The notes: generated from the sequence alone by a model not told the origin. DNA of 64,000 bases from VRUE01 sp963770315 (GCA_963770315.1 CAVYPC010000002.1:2294001-2358000); one strand, 5' to 3'; counted from the first letter of the stretch, positions 1 through 7,797 are shown. Numbers and translations are program-made.

Positions 1-253
1 CCTGGCGGGCCGCTGCCTCGCCGAGCTCGGTGCGGCCGTGGCCGGCGTTGACGCAGAAGAGGGCGGAGAGGCCGTCGAGGTAGCGGTTGCCGTGATCGTC
101 GTAGACGTAGCAGCCCTCGCCGCGGACGATGATCGGGATCTCGTGGTCGGGGCCGTAGGAGCCCATCCGCGAGAAGTGCATCCAGAGATGTCGCATCGCC
201 AGCTCCTGGAGGCTGGTGTCGACCGTCCCGGATGACTGCGACGCGATGGCCAT
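1..253 (-). CDS. Class III (omega) aminotransferase, N-terminal part only
   Basis: The reverse strand from an ATG at 253 reads an uninterrupted 84 residues that run off the left edge, so only the N-terminus is present. Visible residues include MHFSRMG near position 30, then IIVRGEGCYVYDDHGNRYLD and a GLSALFCVNAGHGR segment. This is the characteristic start of fold-type I, class III PLP aminotransferases of the beta-alanine/putrescine-pyruvate group (known family knowledge). The PLP lysine lies outside the window. It is divergent from an APC permease with a palindrome between them, which suggests uptake and deamination of the same amine or omega-amino acid. The substrate cannot be told from this fragment. 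Confidence 0.8.
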   Translation of the reverse strand, partial: MAIASQSSGTVDTSLQELAMRHLWMHFSRMGSYGPDHEIPIIVRGEGCYVYDDHGNRYLDGLSALFCVNAGHGRTELGEAAARQ

Positions 254-347
254 GCGTGTTCTCCTCTCGGACTACGACGTTATGGACAAAGCTAGAGGCG
301 CAATGGCCACAGTGCAATGGTCATCGAGTCGATGACTTGGCAGCACC

Positions 348-364
348 TTGTACTGATTGTACAA
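348..364. promoter_or_regulatory. Palindromic operator candidate TTGTAC-N5-GTACAA
   Basis: TTGTACTGATTGTACAA is a perfect 6-bp inverted repeat with a 5-bp spacer. It sits in the 225-bp divergent gap between the aminotransferase and the permease, so one bound dimer could control both. Related TGTAC/GTACA half-sites recur before TetR genes in this window (7833-7972, 25502-25517) and at 39057-39070. Operator function is inferred. Confidence 0.5.
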
Positions 365-478
365 ACCGACGACCGCGGTTTGGGACATTTGCCACTTGCC
401 GGGGACGCCGCACGGGCGTACCTTCAAACGACCGCTCTGCCGTCCCGGCGAAGCGGGACCCGGAGAAGGGGGAGTCAG

Positions 479-2044
479 ATGGAGAGTGCATCGGTTCCGA
501 CGCCTCAGCCTTTGGCAGGCACCCCCACGACCCCGGTGCCGAGCAGCGGCGACAAGGGGCTGAAGAAGAACGCGATCGGGTTCGCCTCCAGCGTCGTCAT
601 CGGCGTCGCGTCGACCGCGCCCGGCTACAGCCTCGCCGCGACCCTCGGCTTCATCGCCGCCGCCGTCGCGCTGCAGTCGCCGGCGATCCTGCTGCTCGCC
701 TTCGTCCCGATGTTCCTCGTCGCCGCCGGCTACTACTACATGAACAAAGCCGATCCGGACTGCGGCACCAGCTTCTCCTGGGTGACCAAGGCGATGGGAC
801 CACAGCTGGGCTGGATCGCCGGCTGGACGATCGTCGTCGCCGACGTGATCGTGATGGCGAACCTGGCGCAGATCGCCGGCCTCTACACCTTCCTGCTGGT
901 CGGCTGGGACGCAGCCGCGGCTTCGACCGTGGCGGTGACCTTGGTAGGTGTCCTCTGGATCGTGATCATGACCGCGATCGTGCTGATCGGGATCGAGCTG
1001 TCGGCCCGAACCCAGATCGGATTGCTGGCGGCGGAGATCCTCACCCTGGCCGCCTTCGCCGTGGTGGCGCTGGTCAAGGTCTACAGCGGCAGCGCCCCAG
1101 CCGGCTCGATCGACCCGAGCTTCTCTTGGATCAACCCCTTCAGCCTCAGCCCGAGCGAGCTTTCCGCCGGCCTGCTGTTAGCCGTCTTCATCTACTGGGG
1201 GTGGGACACGACGGCGACCGTCAACGAGGAGACCGAGAATCCCGATGAGGCCCCGGGCCGGGCGACGGTGGTCAGCACCCTGATCCTGCTCGGCATCTAT
1301 GTGATCGTCGCCGTGGCGGCCCAGGCCTACGCCGGCGTCGACCAGCTGGTCGCCAACCAGGAAGACGTGCTGAGCGCACTCGGCACCGAAGTCTTCGGCT
1401 CGCCCCTCGACAAGATCCTGATCATCGCCGTGCTCTCCTCGGCGGCGGCGTCGACCCAGACGACGATCCTGCCGACGGCCCGCACGACGCTCTCGATGGC
1501 CCGCGCAAACGCGATGCCGAAGAGCCTCGGCAAAGTGCATCCGCGCTTCCTCACGCCCCATATCTCGACCCTGGCAATGGGCGCCGCGTCGATCATCTGG
1601 TACGTCGGCCTCACCCTGGTCAGCGAAGACATCCTCTTCGACTCGCTGGCGGCGCTGGGACTGATGATCTCCTTCTACATCGGCCTCACCGGGTTCGCCT
1701 GCGCGATCTACTACCGGCACGAGCTCCTGCGCAGCGTCAAGAACTTCTTCTTCGTCGGCTTGGGGCCCGCCGTCGGGGCCACGATCCTCTTCTATCTACT
1801 GATCAAGAACGGGATCGAACTGGCGGATCCGGCCAACTCCGAATCGGGCAACTCCTGGTTCGGGCTCGGCCCGCCGCTGGTGATCGCGGCATTCTTCCTC
1901 GTCCTCGGCTTCGTCCTGATGGCGGTGCAATGGAGGGCTATGCCGGAGTTCTTCCGCAAGCGAACCGAGGTCGCTCCGCCGGGCTTCCTCGAGGGGGAAT
2001 CCGAGCCGGCAAGCGGCGGCATCGCATCCGGAGGGGAGGGCTGA
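479..2044 (+). CDS. APC-superfamily amino acid/polyamine permease
   Basis: The 521-residue protein is a cytoplasmic-membrane secondary transporter. After a hydrophilic N-terminus of about 30 residues, the sequence VIGVASTAPGYSLAATLGF is the usual glycine-rich first helix of APC permeases. About twelve hydrophobic segments follow, and the hydrophilic C-tail is short. The reading frame is open further upstream to 317. ATG 479 was chosen because a purine-rich ribosome site (GGGGGAG) precedes it and family similarity starts just after it. A UspA gene follows one base after the stop, so the two are probably cotranscribed. The divergent aminotransferase and the nearby FAD oxidase suggest an amine or omega-amino-acid substrate, which is inferred only. 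Confidence 0.88.
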   Translation: MESASVPTPQPLAGTPTTPVPSSGDKGLKKNAIGFASSVVIGVASTAPGYSLAATLGFIAAAVALQSPAILLLAFVPMFLVAAGYYYMNKADPDCGTSFSWVTKAMGPQLGWIAGWTIVVADVIVMANLAQIAGLYTFLLVGWDAAAASTVAVTLVGVLWIVIMTAIVLIGIELSARTQIGLLAAEILTLAAFAVVALVKVYSGSAPAGSIDPSFSWINPFSLSPSELSAGLLLAVFIYWGWDTTATVNEETENPDEAPGRATVVSTLILLGIYVIVAVAAQAYAGVDQLVANQEDVLSALGTEVFGSPLDKILIIAVLSSAAASTQTTILPTARTTLSMARANAMPKSLGKVHPRFLTPHISTLAMGAASIIWYVGLTLVSEDILFDSLAALGLMISFYIGLTGFACAIYYRHELLRSVKNFFFVGLGPAVGATILFYLLIKNGIELADPANSESGNSWFGLGPPLVIAAFFLVLGFVLMAVQWRAMPEFFRKRTEVAPPGFLEGESEPASGGIASGGEG

Positions 2045-2045
2045 G

Positions 2046-2462
2046 ATGGGCTCGATAGTGGTGGGGTACGACGGATCGGACTGCGGCAAGGCGGCACTCG
2101 CGAGGGCGGCGGAGCTTGCGACGGGCCTGGGTGACGAGATCGTGCTCGTCTTCGGCTACTCGCCGCCGGGGATCTGGGGCGGGGAGATCGCCGAACACGA
2201 GGAGGCGATCGAGGAATACGGTGAGAAGCTGATGGCCGAGGCCAGGCAGCAGGTCGAGGCCGATGGCGTCCAGGCGACGTACGAGCTGGTCGCCAAGCGC
2301 GGCGCCGAGGCGCTGCTTGGCGTCGCCCGGCGGCGCGATGCGCGGATGATCGTCGTCGGCAGCTCCGGCGAAGCGCCGCTCAAAGGGGCGATCCTAGGCT
2401 CGACCCCGTACAAGCTGCTGCATCAAGCCGAGCGGCCGGTGCTGGTGGTTCCAGCGCCGTAG
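2046..2462 (+). CDS. Universal stress protein, UspA family
   Basis: This 138-residue single-domain Usp starts with MGSIVVGYDGSDCGKAAL, typical for the family. Near the C-terminus it keeps the ATP-binding pattern G-x2-G-x9-G-S (G105, G108, G118-S119), so it should belong to the ATP-binding subgroup. It starts one base after the permease stop codon, implying one transcript. Usp proteins next to transporters are common and are thought to modulate stress or transport; the actual role here is unknown. The transcript would end in the large inverted repeat immediately downstream. Confidence 0.9.
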   Translation: MGSIVVGYDGSDCGKAALARAAELATGLGDEIVLVFGYSPPGIWGGEIAEHEEAIEEYGEKLMAEARQQVEADGVQATYELVAKRGAEALLGVARRRDARMIVVGSSGEAPLKGAILGSTPYKLLHQAERPVLVVPAP

Positions 2463-2467
2463 GCGGG

Positions 2468-2597
2468 GAGAGCCGGGGGTCGCCCCGATGGAGCCCAAAT
2501 CCCACCTTCGGTGGGATTGATTTGGTGCCGCTTCGCGGCTGAGAGTCACTCTGCGGAGCCGCTTCGCGAGGCTCCATCGGGGCAACCCCCGGCCCTC
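2468..2597. repeat. Long inverted repeat with 28-bp arms between convergent genes
   Basis: Arms 2468-2495 and 2570-2597 match at 26 of 28 positions. They enclose about 74 bases with further hairpins: AATCCCACC/GGTGGGATT with a 3-base loop (2498-2518) and GCCGC-TTC-GCGGC (2527-2539). It lies between the convergent UspA and FAD-oxidase genes and could serve as a bidirectional terminator. The left arm contains GGGGGTCGCCCC, resembling the arms of the elements at 4140 and 6086. Confidence 0.8.
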
Positions 2598-2608
2598 CTA
2601 CCGGCCAC

Positions 2609-2652
2609 GAAACTGCACCCCGGGTGTGCCACGCGACGGTAAATGCAGCTTC
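2609..2652 (-). terminator. Imperfect hairpin just after the FAD-oxidase stop
   Basis: GAAACTGCA (2609-2617) and TGCAGCTTC (2644-2652) pair with one mismatch, seven bases beyond the stop codon of the minus-strand oxidase gene. It may be a terminator or a diverged relative of the GATTGCAGC-type palindrome at 17278. No T-run is present, so this is weak. Confidence 0.35.
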
Positions 2653-2658
2653 ATCGAC

Positions 2659-4104
2659 TCAGCGGCCGACGTGGAACCCGATCAGCTCGGGGATCCGAGA
2701 GATCAGGGAGCTGACTCGGGACGGGGGGCGGTTGGCTAGCTCGGCGTTCTCTTTGCTGACTAGGGCGCGGCGGATCGTTTCGCCTCCCAGCCAGTGGAAG
2801 GGCTCGGGTGGGACGCGTTGTGGAGAGGGGTCGACTATCGGTAGGCGGGAGTGCTCGTCGCGGCGGTCCAGGGCTAGCGAGGCGAGGGTTTGGCCGACCA
2901 TGTAGGAGGGGCCGACTCCGTTGCCGGTGTAGCCGGCGGCGGCAAAGGCACGACCGCCGGGCAGCGGCACGACGACTGGTAGGTGGGTGGGTGAGGCATC
3001 GACTGGCCCGCCCCAGGCGTGGGTGAGCGCCTTGCCCTCCAGCCCCCGGAAGTACTCGTGCATCCGCGCGCCGGCGCGCGCCGCGACCTCGGCGTCGATC
3101 TCGGCTCTGCCGCGCAGGCGTGCCCCCATCTCGATCCGACCGCCACCCCAGCCAAAGGCGATCCGCCCGTCGGGGGTGGTGCGAAAGTAGTCGATAAGGG
3201 TGCGGCTGTCGGTAATGCACTCGCCCCCCGTCCAGCCGATCTCCTCGAGCAGATCGGGCACCGGCTCGGTGAGGACGATGTGGGAGGAGGAGACCGTGAG
3301 GGCGTCGCGCAGTGGGGCTCCGGGGGCCTTCGCCGCACCGCCGATCGCGATCACGGCGGTGCCGGCGCGCACTGTGCCGGACTCGGTCTTGGCGATCACC
3401 GCACCGCCAACCCGATGTTGAAGGGTTTTACCCCCAATAGGGGGTACAAAGCTGCAATCGGCGACGAGGCGGCGCACCGGCGAGTGCTCGTAGATATCGA
3501 CGCCGGCCGCAAGCAGCTGCCGGCGAAGACCGAGCGCCAGCCGTGCCGGCTGCACGGTCGCAGCGTCGGGATAGAAGGCACCGCCGCGGAAAGCCGGCGA
3601 GGCGCAGCGCGCGGCCACCTCCTCCGCCCCCAGCGGCTCGATCGCCGCCGGCTCCCCCAGCTCACGGCATGCGGCCAGCGCCTCCTCCCAGACCCCGTCG
3701 TGGGCGGGTGAGGTCGAGACCTGCAGGTAGCCGCCGCGACGGAACCAAGCATCGACCTCCTGCTCGCGGCAGAACGACTCGATTCCGCCAACCGCATCCC
3801 GAGCCGCGCGCCCCACTGCCAGCGCCGCCTCATCCCCCCAACGCGCCCGCATGTTCGGCAACGAGAACCACATCACGTTGCAAAACCCCCCATTGCGCCC
3901 ACTTGGCCCCTGCCCACATATCTCGCCCTCGAGCAGCACGACCTCCGCCTCGGGCTCCAGCCGCTTGACCTGCCAGGCAGCCCACATCCCGGTGAACCCC
4001 CCACCGATCACAACCACATCGGCCCTAACGTCCCCAACAAGCTCCGGCGCCGGGGCGAAGTCTTCCGCCTCCTCCAGCCAGTAGCCATGCGCCGTGTGCT
4101 TCAT
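2659..4104 (-). CDS. FAD-dependent oxidoreductase, DAO/DadA-PuuB type
   Basis: This 481-residue protein has an N-terminal Rossmann motif (VVVIGGGFTG, GxGxxG at 34-39) followed by the ribose-binding acidic residue in VVLLEGE. It then has the SGRNGGFCN segment seen in PuuB-like gamma-glutamylputrescine oxidases and other DAO-fold amine oxidases. The predicted reaction is FAD-dependent oxidation of an amine or D-amino acid. The reading frame extends upstream to 4302 only through the inverted repeat, so ATG 4104 is the better start. Residues 216-231 (DCSFVPPIGGKTLQHR) interrupt a conserved stretch between VRRLVA and GGAVIAKTESG. They are encoded by a palindromic element also found at 17278-17321, so they look like an in-frame insertion. 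Confidence 0.85.
   Translation of the reverse strand: MKHTAHGYWLEEAEDFAPAPELVGDVRADVVVIGGGFTGMWAAWQVKRLEPEAEVVLLEGEICGQGPSGRNGGFCNVMWFSLPNMRARWGDEAALAVGRAARDAVGGIESFCREQEVDAWFRRGGYLQVSTSPAHDGVWEEALAACRELGEPAAIEPLGAEEVAARCASPAFRGGAFYPDAATVQPARLALGLRRQLLAAGVDIYEHSPVRRLVADCSFVPPIGGKTLQHRVGGAVIAKTESGTVRAGTAVIAIGGAAKAPGAPLRDALTVSSSHIVLTEPVPDLLEEIGWTGGECITDSRTLIDYFRTTPDGRIAFGWGGGRIEMGARLRGRAEIDAEVAARAGARMHEYFRGLEGKALTHAWGGPVDASPTHLPVVVPLPGGRAFAAAGYTGNGVGPSYMVGQTLASLALDRRDEHSRLPIVDPSPQRVPPEPFHWLGGETIRRALVSKENAELANRPPSRVSSLISRIPELIGFHVGR
3414..3459 (-). repeat. Palindromic element inserted in frame within the FAD oxidase gene
   Basis: On the minus strand the 46-nt segment begins GATTGCAGCTTTGTACCCCC. 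It has a perfect TACCCCC/GGGGGTA stem with a 4-base loop and weakly paired GAT...ATC ends. It aligns end to end with the intergenic 44-nt palindrome at 17278-17321 (shared GATTGCAGCTTT start, central C-run/G-run, AAAA, CAA-ATC end). It encodes residues 216-231 of the oxidase without breaking the frame. Confidence 0.6.
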
Positions 4105-4139
4105 CGCTGGGCTGAGTCTGTCAGGCGCCTGGACCTGTA

Positions 4140-4266
4140 CGAGAGGGTCGGGGGTATCCCGCCCGCGCAGCGGCGTCCCCTTTTCGCCCCGAAGGCAATC
4201 TCGGACGGCCACACCACTCCGAGGCGAAAAACCCAGCAAGCGGGTGGGATACCCCCGATCCTCTCG
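4140..4266 (-). repeat. Structured inverted-repeat element, copy 1 (26-bp outer stem)
   Basis: Arms 4140-4165 and 4241-4266 match at 24 of 26 positions. On the minus strand the inside reads GCTGGGTTTTTCGCCTCGGA ... TCCGAGA ... GGGGCGAAAAGGGGACGCCG, which gives nested stems TTTTCGCC/GGCGAAAA and CTCGGA/TCCGAG. The core is closely similar to the core of the element at 6086-6215, while the outer arms differ in sequence but still pair. It fills the divergent gap between the oxidase and the enolase-family gene, so it would lie in the leader or promoter of both. Confidence 0.8.
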
Positions 4267-4301
4267 TCCGGCTCCCAAGCGCGAGTAAATACACTCGCCC
4301 A

Positions 4302-5363
4302 ATGCCCACCTTCGACGCCCTGGCCACCCTGCCCCTGGAGATCGAGGGCTACGAGCTGCAGCCGCTGGAGCTGCAGATCCCCGGCTTCGAACGCCTCACC
4401 ACCGTGATCCACCTCTGGGGAGGCGGCGAGGACGGGCTCGGCGAGGACGTCACCTACGACGCCCTCGACCACGTCGCCCTGCAGGACGCCGGGCCGTCGC
4501 TCGACCTGACCGGCTACGCGACCCTGGGCGAGTTCTGCGAGTTCATGGGCGGCGTCGACACCTTCCCCGCCGAGCCGCAGCGCGACGTCTCCCGCCGCTA
4601 CCGGCGCTGGGCCTTCGAGGCGGCGGCGCTCGACCTGGCGCTGCGCCAATCCGGCACGAGCCTGGCGGGCGCGCTCGGCCGCGAGCCCCAGCCGGTCGTC
4701 TTCGTCTGCTCGATGCGACTCTCGCCGGGGGAGGAACAGCCCTCCTCGATCGAGACGCTGCGCCGCAAGCTCGGCCCCTACCCCGGCCTGCGCTTCAAGC
4801 TCGACCCGACCAACGACTGGACCGACGAGCTGATCGCGGCGCTGGTCGAGACCGGGGCGATCGACTCGCTCGACCTGAAGGGCTTCTACAAAGGCACGGT
4901 GGTCGACGTCGAGACCGACCCGGAGCTCTACGCCAAGCTGATCGAGGCCTTCCCCGGCGCCTGGCTGGAGGATCCCGACGTGAACGAGGAAACGCGGCCA
5001 CTGCTGGAGCCGGTTCGCGAGCGCCTCACCTGGGACGCGCCGATCCACTCGATCGCCGATATCGAGGCGCTGCCCTGGCCGCCGAGGATGGTCAACATCA
5101 AGCCCTCCCGGATCGGCGGCCTGCGCGACCTCTGCGAGACCTACGACTACTGCGCCGAGCGCGGCATCGGCGCCTACGGGGGTGGGCAGTGGGAGCTCGG
5201 TGTCGGCCGCGGCCAGATCCAAGCGCTCGCCTCGATCTTCCACCCCGACACGCCCAACGACACGGCGCCTCGTGGCTATAACCAAGCTGATCCTCCCCCT
5301 GGGCTACCGACGAGTCCCCTGCTACCGCAACTGACTCCCTCCGGGTTTCGCTGGGCCGAATAG
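4302..5363 (+). CDS. Enolase-superfamily (MLE/mandelate racemase-like) protein
   Basis: This 353-residue protein has recognisable barrel-domain landmarks in order. These are AALDLALRQSG (capping/barrel junction), a catalytic-type lysine in RFKLDPTNDW, metal-ligand candidates in DSLDLKG, WLEDPDV and HSIADI, and the second lysine in VNIKPSRIGGL. A C-terminal YGGGQWELGVGRGQIQ loop follows. The family performs Mg-assisted proton abstraction next to a carboxylate (racemisation, epimerisation, elimination, OSBS). The specific substrate cannot be assigned. ATG 4302 starts right after the inverted-repeat element. It is a single-gene unit ending at a strong hairpin. Confidence 0.8.
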   Translation: MPTFDALATLPLEIEGYELQPLELQIPGFERLTTVIHLWGGGEDGLGEDVTYDALDHVALQDAGPSLDLTGYATLGEFCEFMGGVDTFPAEPQRDVSRRYRRWAFEAAALDLALRQSGTSLAGALGREPQPVVFVCSMRLSPGEEQPSSIETLRRKLGPYPGLRFKLDPTNDWTDELIAALVETGAIDSLDLKGFYKGTVVDVETDPELYAKLIEAFPGAWLEDPDVNEETRPLLEPVRERLTWDAPIHSIADIEALPWPPRMVNIKPSRIGGLRDLCETYDYCAERGIGAYGGGQWELGVGRGQIQALASIFHPDTPNDTAPRGYNQADPPPGLPTSPLLPQLTPSGFRWAE

Positions 5364-5371
5364 AAGGGGTA

Positions 5372-5462
5372 GGGCAATCGGGTGTCCCTCGAGCTGGCGG
5401 ATACTCAAAACGGCGGTCTAATTAGACCGCCGTTTGTCAGGGCGAGGGACACCCGATTGCCC
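5372..5462. terminator. Nested inverted repeat with perfect 28-nt inner palindrome
   Basis: The outer arms 5372-5391 and 5443-5462 are perfectly complementary over 20 bp and include GGGTGTCCCTCG. Inside lies a perfect 28-nt palindrome (5408-5435) starting AAACGGCGGTCTAA and ending in TTT. It is a strong candidate terminator for the enolase-family gene, working in either direction, and it separates that gene from ferritin. Confidence 0.8.
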
Positions 5463-5542
5463 CTTCGGCTTCGGCCAACCGAACTCGGCGTTTCGGCTAC
5501 GGTCCGTGTTGGCCCCGTCCCGCCGACCTCTAGGAGCTGAAA

Positions 5543-6076
5543 ATGCCCGAGAAGAGCTTCCCCGCTGCGCTTAATGAGCAGATTGCCAATGAGTTCGCCG
5601 CCTCCCAGCAGTACGTCGGGGCCGCCGTCTACTACGACGCCGAGACGCTGCCCCGCCTCGCCAACTTCTTCTACCGGCAGGCGCTGGAGGAGCGTGAGCA
5701 CGCGATGATGATGATCCAGTACCTGCTCGACGTCGACGAGGAGGTCCACATTCCCGACATCAAGTCGCAGGAGACCTCCTACTCCGACGGGAGCGCGCCG
5801 GTGCGGATGGCGCTCGAGCAGGAGAAAAGGGTCGGCGAGGAGATTTACGCGCTGTTCGAGCTGGCGCGCGAGGTCAAGGACTACCGGGCCGAGCAGTTCA
5901 TGCAGTGGTTCGTCAAGGAGCAGGTCGAGGAGGTCGCGCTGATGCAGGACCTGCTCAACGTGGTCGAGCGCTCCAAGGAGAACCTGCTGCTGGCCGAGGA
6001 TTACATCGCGCGGGAGAATCCCGGTGAGGGCGACGGAGACCCGACCGCGCCGCCTCCGGCGGGCTCGGGCGGATAG
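5543..6076 (+). CDS. Ferritin (non-haem, FtnA type)
   Basis: This 177-residue four-helix ferritin stores iron in the cytosol. Ferroxidase-centre residues are in place: E17 (ANEFAASQQY), E50 and H53 (EEREHAMMM), E94 and Q127 (KEQVEEV). No central haem-binding methionine pattern of bacterioferritin is obvious. The C-terminus ends in a low-complexity Gly/Pro-rich tail. The gene stands alone between two inverted repeats. ATG 5543 follows TAGGAGCTGAAA, a good ribosome site. The iron-dependent regulator cannot be identified from the upstream bases. Confidence 0.95.
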   Translation: MPEKSFPAALNEQIANEFAASQQYVGAAVYYDAETLPRLANFFYRQALEEREHAMMMIQYLLDVDEEVHIPDIKSQETSYSDGSAPVRMALEQEKRVGEEIYALFELAREVKDYRAEQFMQWFVKEQVEEVALMQDLLNVVERSKENLLLAEDYIARENPGEGDGDPTAPPPAGSGG

Positions 6077-6085
6077 GCCCCACGG

Positions 6086-6215
6086 CTCGAGGAGGGGTGG
6101 GGGTGCCCAGTCGCGGCTGGGTTTTTCGCCTCGGAGCGGTGCGGCCGTCCGAGAGCGTTATTGGGGCGAAAAAGAGGACGCCGCTCGCGACTGGACACCC
6201 CCACCCCTCCTCGAG
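6086..6215 (+). repeat. Structured inverted-repeat element, copy 2 (30-bp outer stem)
   Basis: Arms 6086-6115 and 6186-6215 pair at 29 of 30 positions. The core (about 6116-6185) is nearly the same as the minus-strand core of copy 1: GCTGGGTTTTTCGCCTCGGA, then GGCCGTCCGAGA, then GGGGCGAAAAAGAGGACGCC. The outer arms share only a GGGGGT...CCC pattern with copy 1. It lies between the convergent ferritin and S51 peptidase genes. Confidence 0.8.
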
Positions 6216-6224
6216 CGCGTGCGG

Positions 6225-7016
6225 TCAACCCAGCCAGCCGGCGCGTTTGCGCATGGCGGTGATGCGGCGGAACTCGGCTATGTCCTCCCTCAGCGCTGCT
6301 GGAGCTGGGGCTGGTAGGAAGCGCGCCGGGAGTGGGGACTCGATTGGGCCCGACTCGCCCTTGGTGACCCGGTAGGCGCGGGCGCCGCGTTGGGCGGTGA
6401 CCGCCGAGGGTGGGCCGGCGCCCTCCCAGATCAGGCCGGCGTAGTCGTCGAGCCCGTAGCCGTCGGGCATCCCGTCGGCGACCGCGCCCAGGTAAGCGGC
6501 GCGGCGGTCCGGTTCGTTGTTGTAGTGGACGCAGAGGCTGCCGCCGAGCAGCCCGAGCCCCGCCCCCGGCAGCGGCTTGCCCGAGGACTTGGTGATGCCG
6601 GCCTCAAACCAGCACATCGCACCGGCGCTCTGCCCGGCGAGGACGACCCCCTGCCGCCAGGCGAGGCTGAGGATCGCGCTCAGCTCATGCGCCTCCCAGA
6701 CCGCGAGCAGGTTGAGCAGGCTGCCGCCGCCGACGTAGATCAGGTCCTGTTCGAGCAGATGGTCGCGCAGCTCCATCGGGCGGCTGCCGAGCCGGAAGAG
6801 GGAGAGGTCGGAAAGGTCGCAGGGCCGCTCGTCGAAGGCCGAGTAGAAGCGGCCGATCTGCTCTGAGGTGTCGCCGCTGGCGGTCGGCAGGATGCAGATC
6901 CGCGGCCGCCCGCCGGCCCGCGTGGTCGCCAGCCGCAGCATCAACTCGCAGACGGCGCGGTCCGCGGGACGGGAGGTGAAGTCGTGGCCGCCGAGCGCGA
7001 GTATGCGGGTGATCAT
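6225..7016 (-). CDS. Peptidase S51 family protein (dipeptidase E/cyanophycinase-like), copy 1
   Basis: This 263-residue protein has the S51 layout: an N-terminal ILALGGHDF strand, DLIYVGGGSLLNLLAVW, and the nucleophile elbow GQSAGAMCWF with Ser130. Known members cleave Asp-X dipeptides or cyanophycin. The start ATG 7016 is 17 bases after the stop of the next S51 gene upstream, so both form a two-gene operon. The two copies share the segment LLEQDLIYVGGGS almost unchanged, indicating tandem duplication. The extended frame to 7094 is ignored because the beta-strand start fits 7016. Confidence 0.85.
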   Translation of the reverse strand: MITRILALGGHDFTSRPADRAVCELMLRLATTRAGGRPRICILPTASGDTSEQIGRFYSAFDERPCDLSDLSLFRLGSRPMELRDHLLEQDLIYVGGGSLLNLLAVWEAHELSAILSLAWRQGVVLAGQSAGAMCWFEAGITKSSGKPLPGAGLGLLGGSLCVHYNNEPDRRAAYLGAVADGMPDGYGLDDYAGLIWEGAGPPSAVTAQRGARAYRVTKGESGPIESPLPARFLPAPAPAALREDIAEFRRITAMRKRAGWLG

Positions 7017-7032
7017 CGCCTTGCCGCGCCGA

Positions 7033-7797
7033 TCAGGCCGCGACTGCGGTCGACATCGCCTCGGGCAGCGGGACGAGGGGGGGAGCGCCCGCATCGCCCA
7101 GGTAGGCGGTGGCGATCCTCATCTCCACCACCCGCTCGCCGACCGCATCGAGCCGGTAGCCGCGTGCCTCGGGCCGCGAGGCCACGACCTGGCTCAGCTC
7201 GGTGCCGACGAAGTGCAGCGCGGCGCCGTCCTCGGCCGCGTAGCCGGGACGCATGCCGGCGCGGAGAAAGTCGTGGTAGGAGCGCCGTCGGCTGGAGCGG
7301 GGCTCGTAGTGGACGCAGTTGCTGAACGGCAGCAGCCCCAGCCCCTCGAGCGGCCGGGGGGCGCCGTGGAACCCGGTTACCGCCTCGGAGAACCAGCAGA
7401 GCGAGCCGGCCGAGAGGCCGCAGAGGACGACCCCCCGCTCCCACGCTTCGCGCAGGATCGCGTCGATCCCGTGGGCCCGCCAGACACCGAGCAGGCTGAT
7501 GACGCTGCCGCCGCCGACGTAGATCAGATCCTGTTCGAGCAGGTGTGCTCGCAGGTCCTCGGGCCCCTGCTCGCGGCGGAAGAGCGAGATGTGGCTCGCC
7601 TCGCAGCGATCGGCGCCGAAAGCGCGATAGAAGCGGACGATGTAGTGATCGGCGTCGCCGCTGGCCGAGGGCATGAAGCAGACCTTGGGCCGCTCCGCCC
7701 CGGTCAGCTCCAACACGTAGTCGTCGAGCAGCGGGTTGCCCGACTCCATCGAGAACCCGCCGCCACCGAAAGCGACGATCTGGCGAAGCGTCTTCAT
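7033..7797 (-). CDS. Peptidase S51 family protein, copy 2
   Basis: The 254-residue paralogue of the downstream gene has VAFGGGGFSM at the N-terminus, DLIYVGGGSVISLLGVW, and nucleophile Ser129 in CGLSAGSLCWF. It is the first gene of the S51 pair and is divergent from a TetR gene. The 219-bp gap carries three TGTACA hexamers, so TetR control is plausible (inferred). ATG 7797 (MKTLRQIVAFGGG) is preferred over the longer frame because it matches the start of copy 1. The substrate is unknown; dipeptides or acyl-peptides are possible. Confidence 0.85.
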   Translation of the reverse strand: MKTLRQIVAFGGGGFSMESGNPLLDDYVLELTGAERPKVCFMPSASGDADHYIVRFYRAFGADRCEASHISLFRREQGPEDLRAHLLEQDLIYVGGGSVISLLGVWRAHGIDAILREAWERGVVLCGLSAGSLCWFSEAVTGFHGAPRPLEGLGLLPFSNCVHYEPRSSRRRSYHDFLRAGMRPGYAAEDGAALHFVGTELSQVVASRPEARGYRLDAVGERVVEMRIATAYLGDAGAPPLVPLPEAMSTAVAA

